From Xanthobacteraceae bacterium (GTDB taxonomy: Bacteria; Pseudomonadota; Alphaproteobacteria; Rhizobiales; Xanthobacteraceae), in contig JASHRY010000388.1 in assembly GCA_030037105.1 (NCBI GenBank), forward strand, positions 1 to 5,398: 5,398 bases of DNA. The letters are read 5' to 3'. The translations under genes were made by a program, and so were the position numbers. The notes under the pieces were generated by a model that was given only the letters and a program-made list of their open reading frames with translations, did not search any database and was not told the DNA's origin. Each line of letters starts with the position of its first letter. Position 1 is the first letter of the stretch. Of the stretch, positions 1 to 4,503 are shown piece by piece.

Positions 1-681
1 TTCGAGCTGGAAATGACGCTGTTGGAACGCCAGAAGCACAATGTGCTCGATTTCCTTAATGAGGACCTACCGGAGCCCGGCTCGACGAGTTTTACCCGCC
101 AGCAGGAGCCGCTCGGACTCGGCCACGCGGTGTGGTGCGCGCGCGAGCTTATCGGCCACGAGCCGTTTGCGTTGCTATTGCCGGACGTTCTGGTCCAGCA
201 CGAGCGCGGCTGTCTCGCGCAGATGATCGATGCTGCGCTGGAAATCGGCAGCGGGGCCAACATCGTGGCCGTCGAAGAAGTGTCACGCGAACGCGTGGAC
301 CAATACGGCGTCGTCGGCGTCGGCGCCCCCAAGGGCCGGATGTTCACAATCACCAGCATGGTTGAGAAGCCCGCGCGCGAGCGCGCGCCCTCGAATCTCA
401 TCCTCACCGGCCGCTATATCCTGCAGCCGGAAATCCTCGGGATTTTGGCGACGCAGGAGCGCGGCGCCGGCGGCGAGATTCAGTTGACCGACGCCATGAT
501 CGAGCTGTCCCGCACGCAGCCATTCTACGGCTTGAGGTTTGACGGCCGCAGCTTCGATTGTGGCTCGAAGATCGGCTTTCTCGCAGCCAACGTCTCCTAC
601 GCGCTCCAGCGCGATGACATCGCGCCGGCCTTTCGCGCCGAGATCGAGAAAATCCTCGCCGAGATCAATGGCAAACCATGA
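1..681 (+). CDS. galU: UTP-glucose-1-phosphate uridylyltransferase, 5' end outside window
   Basis: Cytoplasmic nucleotidyltransferase that makes UDP-glucose and pyrophosphate from UTP and glucose-1-phosphate, feeding exopolysaccharide, LPS and glucan synthesis. The frame is open from base 1 (reading FELE before the first ATG at 13), so that ATG is internal and the gene starts upstream; 226 residues are visible against roughly 290-300 for bacterial GalU. Visible motifs, numbered from base 1: GLGHAVWCAR near 39-48, LLLPDV with the metal-binding Asp at about 62, VEKP at 121-124 (sugar-phosphate binding), LTGRYILQPEI from 135, GGEIQLTDAM at 157-166 and FDCGSKIGFLAANVSYAL from 185. All are intact, so the enzyme looks functional. 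It ends with TGA and converges on the beta-barrel gene, with 63 bases between the two stop codons and no clear hairpin terminator there. Other sugar nucleotidyltransferases (RfbA type) are unlikely given the GalU-specific C-terminal motifs. Confidence 0.96.
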   Translation, partial: FELEMTLLERQKHNVLDFLNEDLPEPGSTSFTRQQEPLGLGHAVWCARELIGHEPFALLLPDVLVQHERGCLAQMIDAALEIGSGANIVAVEEVSRERVDQYGVVGVGAPKGRMFTITSMVEKPARERAPSNLILTGRYILQPEILGILATQERGAGGEIQLTDAMIELSRTQPFYGLRFDGRSFDCGSKIGFLAANVSYALQRDDIAPAFRAEIEKILAEINGKP

Positions 682-744
682 CGTCGCGACCAATATCTTC
701 ATTCCAGGAGCCAATGACGACGCGAGACGAAACCACGCCCGCTC

Positions 745-2592
745 TCAACGCTGCAAGTGCAGGCCGAGGAGGAACGAGGTCCCCGTGTAGGCCAGACCGG
801 GCGTGGTGGAAAGCTGCCAGTCCTGCCGCACCTCGCCTCTGACTTGCACTTCGCGCGTCAGTTTGTAGGTGAGCCCGGCGGACAGGAAATAGCGCGTGTC
901 CCGGAGCGCGGAGCCCACATAATCGTCGGTGCCGTAGCCGGCTTTCAGCGTGCCGATGAGCCGGCGCAGGAAGGCATGGTCGACCTGCAGATTGAGATCG
1001 TGACTGAATTCGCCCGAGGCGCCATCGACGATCGTTTCGTAGACCTGTGAAGCGGCGGAGAGCTTGGCGCTCGTCAACGCGGTCGCCTGCCAGATCAGCG
1101 AGCCGTCGGCGATAAGTCCGCTGACGTCCGGCAGCGTCGGGTCCTTGTAGGAGCGCTCGACGTAGCCGCCGGCCACCTCGCCGGTGAGCGAGCCGAACAG
1201 GTCGATATCGGCGCCCGCCTTCGCGGTGGTGCCCACCGAGTCGCGCTGCAATCCGTTGCGATCGAACTCCTCGCCGTGGATGCGCTCGTCCTCTTGCACC
1301 TCGACGAACGGCTTCAATCCGGGGTCGAGGTCATAGGCGAGGCGCAGGATGCCGGCGTATTGGTCGAAGTTGCGGTCCGCGTTGCTCGTCTGTTCGCCGT
1401 TGGTCAAGAGCGAATCGTCATAGACGGCGCTGTCGAATGTGCCTTTGACCGTCACCGAGAACCGGTTGAACGTCTGGATCACGCCGAGCGTGCCGCCGAG
1501 GTCGGTGTCGATGGGCAGCCTGGCGAGTTGGGCCTGCAGGTTCGGGCTCCCCGGATTGTCGGTCGTGAGCAGGAAGCGGCCCTCGACAATGATCTGGGTA
1601 TTGCGCGAGACGTCGATGCGGCCGTCAATCTTGGAATTGAAATAGGGGACGTTGAGCGAGGGGACGAGATCGTCGCCGTATTCGGTGTAGGAGCCGCTGA
1701 TGTCGGCGGTGAGCGAATGGCGGTCCCAATCGGAGCGGACTTGCAGTTCCGGCGTCTCGACCAAAAAGGGCGCACCGGAAGCGCCGTTCGCACGTTCGGG
1801 ATTGGTATTGTATCCGCCCGACACATCGAGCGACGGCAGCAGGAGGAACGAGCCGGCGCGGATGCCGAGCGCCGCATAAGGGTCGCCCGCCGCGATCGGC
1901 AATGGCCGTTGCGGCAGCATCCCCAGCGGGACGGTGTTGGGCGGCGGTTCGGTCGGCGGCGGCGTGTTCGCCCAGTAGTCGAAGTAGGCCGGCGGCGGAA
2001 CGGGCACGACGGCGCCGGGCCGGTCGGCGGCCGCCGCAGGATGCACCTCCGGCGGCGGATTGCTCACCGGCGGCGGTTCCGGTGGCGGCGGCACGACTGC
2101 GCCGCGCCGCACCGCGGCCTTCTTCGGGTGGATCTCTGCCGGCGGCGGCGTTTTACCGGCGGGAGGCTTGGCCGGCGCGGCGGGCTCGGGCGGCGTCAAC
2201 GTCGGCACCGGCTCGAACGTTGTTTCCGGGGGGGCGACTTCGCTCTCTGGCAGAGGGGTCTGCGCCAGCCTTTTGCGCCGCGGCCTGTTGCTGGAATCAA
2301 AGCCCGTGTCGCCGGCGCCGAAGCCGGTCGGACTGCCATAGACCGGCGTCGCGCCGATGCGGGACAATGCCGTGAACTTGCCGGGTGGCGGCGCTTCGCT
2401 TGCCGGCGGCGCCTTTTCGCCCGGGCGATGAAAGCGCGGCGGGGTGGTCGGGTTGCCTTCGAGCGACGGCTGCAGCAGGTCGATGCCGGTATCGGTCGCC
2501 GGCATCTGCGCCACGCTCGTCACCGGCAAAAGCGCGACCGCCGCGGCAACCGCGAAGCCGCCGGCGTTGCGCACGCATCGGTCGCGGGTCAA
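745..2592 (-). CDS. Outer-membrane beta-barrel protein with Pro-rich N-terminal linker (BBP2-like)
   Basis: Predicted outer-membrane protein of 615 residues; substrate and exact role unknown. From the chosen start: signal peptide 1-28 (basic MTRDRCVRN, hydrophobic AVAAAVALLP core, SVA|Q cleavage), a Pro/Ala/Glu-rich low-complexity region about 45-230 with runs such as PPPPEPPP, then a barrel from about 245 (AGSFLLLPSLDVSGGYNTNP) to the end. The barrel shows alternating hydrophobic/polar strands rich in Tyr, Gly and Asp turns, as in the putative beta-barrel porin 2 family (PF10082), and resembles a protein I associate with Bradyrhizobium-like genomes. The frame is open to an ATG at 2760, but the 56 extra residues are Arg-rich with no signal peptide; TTG at 2592-2590 lies 5 bases after GGGGAGGG and begins exactly a signal peptide, so I prefer it. 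The last residues are LLGLHLQR, without the usual terminal Phe. It lies 244 bases downstream of hemH on the same strand, so it probably has its own promoter. Family call firm, start fairly sure. Confidence 0.88.
   Translation of the reverse strand: MTRDRCVRNAGGFAVAAAVALLPVTSVAQMPATDTGIDLLQPSLEGNPTTPPRFHRPGEKAPPASEAPPPGKFTALSRIGATPVYGSPTGFGAGDTGFDSSNRPRRKRLAQTPLPESEVAPPETTFEPVPTLTPPEPAAPAKPPAGKTPPPAEIHPKKAAVRRGAVVPPPPEPPPVSNPPPEVHPAAAADRPGAVVPVPPPAYFDYWANTPPPTEPPPNTVPLGMLPQRPLPIAAGDPYAALGIRAGSFLLLPSLDVSGGYNTNPERANGASGAPFLVETPELQVRSDWDRHSLTADISGSYTEYGDDLVPSLNVPYFNSKIDGRIDVSRNTQIIVEGRFLLTTDNPGSPNLQAQLARLPIDTDLGGTLGVIQTFNRFSVTVKGTFDSAVYDDSLLTNGEQTSNADRNFDQYAGILRLAYDLDPGLKPFVEVQEDERIHGEEFDRNGLQRDSVGTTAKAGADIDLFGSLTGEVAGGYVERSYKDPTLPDVSGLIADGSLIWQATALTSAKLSAASQVYETIVDGASGEFSHDLNLQVDHAFLRRLIGTLKAGYGTDDYVGSALRDTRYFLSAGLTYKLTREVQVRGEVRQDWQLSTTPGLAYTGTSFLLGLHLQR
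1963..2136 (-). repeat. Two tandem imperfect 87-base units encoding a Pro-rich 29-residue repeat
   Basis: Inside the linker of the beta-barrel gene, residues 153-181 and 182-210 align without gaps. Each begins E-I/V-H-P, has R-x-GAVVP starting near position 10 of the unit and continues into a run of prolines. The 29-residue period matches 87 bases at DNA level: on the + strand GGCACGACGGCGCCGGGCCG near 2005 recurs as GGCACGACTGCGCCGCGCCG near 2092. This suggests an old in-frame duplication that extended the linker. Confidence 0.7.
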
Positions 2593-2597
2593 CGGCA

Positions 2598-2605
2598 CCC
2601 TCCCC
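2598..2605 (-). promoter_or_regulatory. Shine-Dalgarno sequence deciding a TTG start
   Basis: Read on the - strand this is GGGGAGGG, an extended match to the anti-Shine-Dalgarno core, followed by five bases (TGCCG) and then TTG. The downstream frame immediately gives a signal peptide. Neither the ATG at 2760 nor the other in-frame candidates I looked at combine such a ribosome site with a sensible N-terminus. A GTG at 2598-2596 overlaps the site and is too close to be used. Confidence 0.65.
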
Positions 2606-2762
2606 GCAATCGAGGCGCGCACCGTCCTGCCGTTCGCGTCACCTCGGGAGTCGCCAAGGCCAACCACCGTCAAGGAGCTGCGCCGACGCCAGCGGCGCCG
2701 CGGGACGCCTCGGTGCGACAGCCGCGCGACGACCGGCACGGGCCGCCTAGCGGCGCCCAATC

Positions 2763-2794
2763 GTTAACGGAGTTAGAACGGATATGGTTAACGG
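2763..2794. repeat. Three GTTA-ACGG-type repeats upstream of the beta-barrel gene
   Basis: GTTAACGG occurs at 2763-2770 and again at 2787-2794, exactly 24 bases apart. A variant with two extra bases, GTTAGAACGG, lies between them at 2772-2781. The stretch is AT-richer than its surroundings and lies in the gap between the hemH stop and the beta-barrel start, about 170-200 bases upstream of the TTG. On the - strand the copies read CCGTTAAC and one continues as TTAACCAT, which resembles a CtrA half-site. The TTAA cores are 20 bases apart rather than the 7 of the full CtrA consensus, so the regulator is unassigned. Probable operator or promoter region by position only. Confidence 0.45.
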
Positions 2795-2836
2795 CAGGTT
2801 GATCGCGGCCGCGTCGTGCTCATCACCGCGCGGCGA

Positions 2837-4033
2837 TCACACCCAGCCTTTCAGCTCGCGCATGGCGAGCCGCCTGATCAACAGCATACCGGCCTCGCTG
2901 TCGTTGAGGCACGGTATGGCGGCGAAATTCTGCCCGCCGTGGCGCTTGAACACACGCGCGTTCTCGACCGCGATCTCCTCCAGCGTCTCCAGGCAATCGG
3001 CGGCAAAGCCCGGCGTGATCACGACGAGGTTCTTCACCCCCTTCTTGGCGAGCGCCTTCACGGTCTTGATCGTGTAAGGCTTGAGCCATTCCCCGCGGCC
3101 GAAGCGCGATTGGAACGTCAGCATCAGCTTCCCTTCATCGAAGCCGAGCCGCTCGCGCAACAGCTCCGTGGTGCGCACACATTGGCTCTCGTAGGGATCG
3201 CCCTTGCGCACGTACTCTTTCGGCATGCCGTGATAGGAGGCAAGGATAACCTCGGGCGCGAATGGCAGCGCCTGAAGCCCGGCCTTGAGCGAGGAAGCCA
3301 GCGCCTCGATGTAATACGGGTCGTCATAATACGCGGGCAGCACGCGCAGTGCCGGCTGTCGGCGCAGCCGCATCAGCAGGCGGAACACCTCGTCGCACGC
3401 CGTCGCGGTCGTCGCCGCCGCATATTGCGGATAGAGCGGCATGACCAGAATGCGCTCGCAGCCGTGCGCCAGCAACGCCTCGAGCCGCGAGGCGATCGAA
3501 GGATTGGCGTAACGCATCGCCCAGTCGACGACGACGTGCTTGCCGAGCGGTTCGAGAATACCGGCGAGTTTTTCCGCCTGCGCACGCGTGATGGTCTTGA
3601 ACGGCGATTCGTTCTTCTCCCGGTTCCAGATTTTCTTGTAGTCGCGCGCGCGACGCCGCGACCGCAGCGGCAGGATGATGCCGTTGAGCACCAATTTCCA
3701 GATCACGCTGTCCTTCTCGATCACGCGTGGATCGCTGAGGAACTCCTTCAGATAGCGGCGAAGAGCGGGTGCATCGGCGGCATCGGGCGTGCCCAGATTG
3801 ACGACAAGCACGCCGATTTTAACTGCGGCCGACGCCGCTTCGCCCGTCACTGCTGCGTTTGCCGCCGGCTCGTCCGCCGGCGCATCTTCGGCGATAGCGG
3901 GAGCTGTTACTATCGGCACATTCTCAGCCGCGGGCGTTGCGGCACTCTCCGCTCCGCGTAGCACGGCAGGCTGCGCCGGCAGCTCCCCGGTCGGCTCACC
4001 CGCGTTGCCGGGCTTGGGCGGCGTGTCGTTCAT
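2837..4033 (-). CDS. hemH: Ferrochelatase
   Basis: Inserts Fe2+ into protoporphyrin IX to make protoheme, the last step of the protoporphyrin-dependent heme pathway, at the inner face of the cytoplasmic membrane. The product is 398 residues from the ATG at 4033. The catalytic domain starts at about 71 (VKIGVLVVNLGTPDA) and carries LVMPLYPQYAAATTATA at 196-212, the active-site His in ASYHGMP (His268), TFQSRFGRGEWLKPY at 306-320 and TPGFAADCLETLEEI at 340-354, whose Glu349 matches the conserved acidic metal-site residue. All key residues are present. Residues 1-70 are an Ala/Pro/Glu-rich low-complexity extension lacking a hydrophobic segment; bacterial ferrochelatases are usually near 340 residues. 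The frame is open to an ATG at 4099, but the ATG at 4033 follows a TATATT box and lets the inverted repeats stay upstream. Neither start has a Shine-Dalgarno match in front. Function very sure; exact start moderately sure. Confidence 0.97.
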   Translation of the reverse strand: MNDTPPKPGNAGEPTGELPAQPAVLRGAESAATPAAENVPIVTAPAIAEDAPADEPAANAAVTGEAASAAVKIGVLVVNLGTPDAADAPALRRYLKEFLSDPRVIEKDSVIWKLVLNGIILPLRSRRRARDYKKIWNREKNESPFKTITRAQAEKLAGILEPLGKHVVVDWAMRYANPSIASRLEALLAHGCERILVMPLYPQYAAATTATACDEVFRLLMRLRRQPALRVLPAYYDDPYYIEALASSLKAGLQALPFAPEVILASYHGMPKEYVRKGDPYESQCVRTTELLRERLGFDEGKLMLTFQSRFGRGEWLKPYTIKTVKALAKKGVKNLVVITPGFAADCLETLEEIAVENARVFKRHGGQNFAAIPCLNDSEAGMLLIRRLAMRELKGWV

Positions 4034-4039
4034 CGTCTG

Positions 4040-4045
4040 AATATA
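4040..4045 (-). promoter_or_regulatory. Candidate -10 box for hemH, possibly giving a leaderless mRNA
   Basis: On the - strand TATATT is followed by only six bases (CAGACG) and then the hemH ATG. A sigma-70-type -10 box here would place the transcript start at or within a base or two of the A of ATG. This agrees with the absence of any purine-rich ribosome site before the codon. No good -35 hexamer is seen 16-18 bases upstream, so activator dependence or another promoter is possible. Confidence 0.4.
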
Positions 4046-4063
4046 TACGATTGCGGATCGTAT
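4045..4063. promoter_or_regulatory. Perfect inverted repeat (7-5-7) in hemH promoter region
   Basis: ATACGAT and ATCGTAT flank a five-base spacer TGCGG. One arm overlaps the putative -10 box of hemH, so a protein bound here would be placed to block transcription. It could also form a small hairpin, but under the leaderless model it lies upstream of the transcript, which favours an operator. Confidence 0.45.
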
Positions 4064-4075
4064 TGCATGATGCAA
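4063..4075. promoter_or_regulatory. 13-base perfect palindrome TTGCATGATGCAA, candidate operator
   Basis: Two six-base arms, TTGCAT and ATGCAA, surround one central base. It abuts the ATACGAT repeat and lies 30-42 bases upstream of the hemH ATG. The 6-1-6 symmetry fits dimeric regulators, including Fur-superfamily proteins that control heme and iron genes in alphaproteobacteria. It is one base short of the TTG-N8-CAA spacing of a FixK/Fnr box. Regulator not assigned. Confidence 0.45.
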
Positions 4076-4145
4076 ATGCTGCGACCACTCGCCGATCACC
4101 GCTTCGCAACTAAGGAACAGGAGATGGCGGCAAATCGACGGCCAG

Positions 4146-4176
4146 TCTCAATATGGCCCCATTCGCTGAATTGAGA
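4146..4176. promoter_or_regulatory. Inverted repeat TCTCAAT-N17-ATTGAGA upstream of the small Cys-rich gene
   Basis: The seven-base arms at 4146-4152 and 4170-4176 are perfect complements, with half-site starts 24 bases apart. The spacer holds a smaller inverted repeat, ATGG-CC-CCAT, at 4153-4162. It lies 39 bases before the ATG at 4215, where a promoter or 5' leader element would sit. No U-tract follows, so it is not a terminator. Confidence 0.3.
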
Positions 4177-4203
4177 TGAGCCACATGCCGCTTTTTCAGT
4201 CAA

Positions 4204-4208
4204 AAGGA
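4204..4208 (+). promoter_or_regulatory. Ribosome binding site of the small Cys-rich gene
   Basis: AAGGA followed by a six-base spacer before the ATG at 4215. It selects this start over the in-frame ATGs at 4176 and 4185, which would put 10-13 polar residues before the signal peptide. Confidence 0.65.
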
Positions 4209-4214
4209 ACAACC

Positions 4215-4448
4215 ATGGTTCGCAGTTCTTGCCTCGTGATCTTCCTCCTTGCGGCAAGCGCCGCCTGGGCCGACAACAATCAGTTCCGGCCGCACGGCTC
4301 GGCCGAGGAAAGAGCCTGCCGGGGCGACGCGCATCGTTTCTGCAGGAACGAGATTCCGGACCAATTTCGCGTGGCGTCCTGCCTGCAGATCCATCGCGAC
4401 CATATCAGTCGTGCCTGCCGTTCGGTGCTGGAAGGTCATGGCATGTGA
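4215..4448 (+). CDS. Small secreted four-cysteine protein, function unknown
   Basis: Predicted exported protein of 77 residues. A clear signal peptide, MVRSSCLVIFLLAASAAWA, would be cut after AWA, leaving about 58 residues that begin DNNQF. The mature part has cysteines at 35, 43, 56 and 68 (spacing C-x7-C-x12-C-x11-C) in a pattern ACRGDAHRFCRNEIPDQ, then VASCLQIHRDHISRACR. This C-x2-D-x4-C, CL-x2-H, C layout resembles the cysteine-rich repeat seen in small periplasmic alphaproteobacterial proteins (the Golgi-apparatus/FGFR-type Cys-rich repeat, PF00839), here as a single unit. The even number of cysteines suits two periplasmic disulfides. Cys6 lies in the signal peptide and does not form a lipobox. 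The gene is divergent from hemH across 181 bases and converges on the oxidoreductase gene with a 55-base gap. The conserved His and Cys could suggest metal binding, but nothing shows it. Confidence 0.8.
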   Translation: MVRSSCLVIFLLAASAAWADNNQFRPHGSAEERACRGDAHRFCRNEIPDQFRVASCLQIHRDHISRACRSVLEGHGM

Positions 4449-4503
4449 TGGCCCAGGTAGCGGCGGCCGTCTCTCGAAGGAAAAGGATTTGGCGACGCCA
4501 GGC

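Noticed and set aside
283..714. Open frame of 143 codons on the - strand inside galU
   Set aside because: Antisense to conserved galU motifs; no ribosome site or recognisable product.
1944..2250. GGC-rich tracts as a microsatellite or CRISPR-like repeat array
   Set aside because: They are explained by proline codons (CCG/CCC) in the linker of the beta-barrel protein. There are no regular spacers; only the two-unit 87-base repeat is real.
1276..2802. Open frame of 508 codons on the + strand opposite the beta-barrel gene
   Set aside because: It is antisense to a gene with a clear signal peptide and barrel. Its product is an Arg/Gly/Ala-rich mixture with no recognisable fold, as expected from the complementary strand of a GC-rich gene.
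2820..2839. Hairpin at the hemH stop codon as a rho-independent terminator
   Set aside because: The stem is only six pairs including one G-U, overlaps the stop codon, and has no U-tract after it.
2816..3961. Open frame of 381 codons on the + strand opposite hemH
   Set aside because: Fully antisense to an intact ferrochelatase. The translation is His/Arg/Leu-rich without domain motifs, a codon-position artefact of high GC.
4063..4075. FixK/Fnr box upstream of hemH
   Set aside because: TTG and CAA are separated by seven bases rather than eight, and the inner AT and AT positions of the TTGAT-N4-ATCAA consensus are not met.
4484..4494. TGGCG-A-CGCCA palindrome in the 55-base convergent gap as a terminator
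   Set aside because: A one-base loop cannot form a normal RNA hairpin and no T-run follows on either strand.
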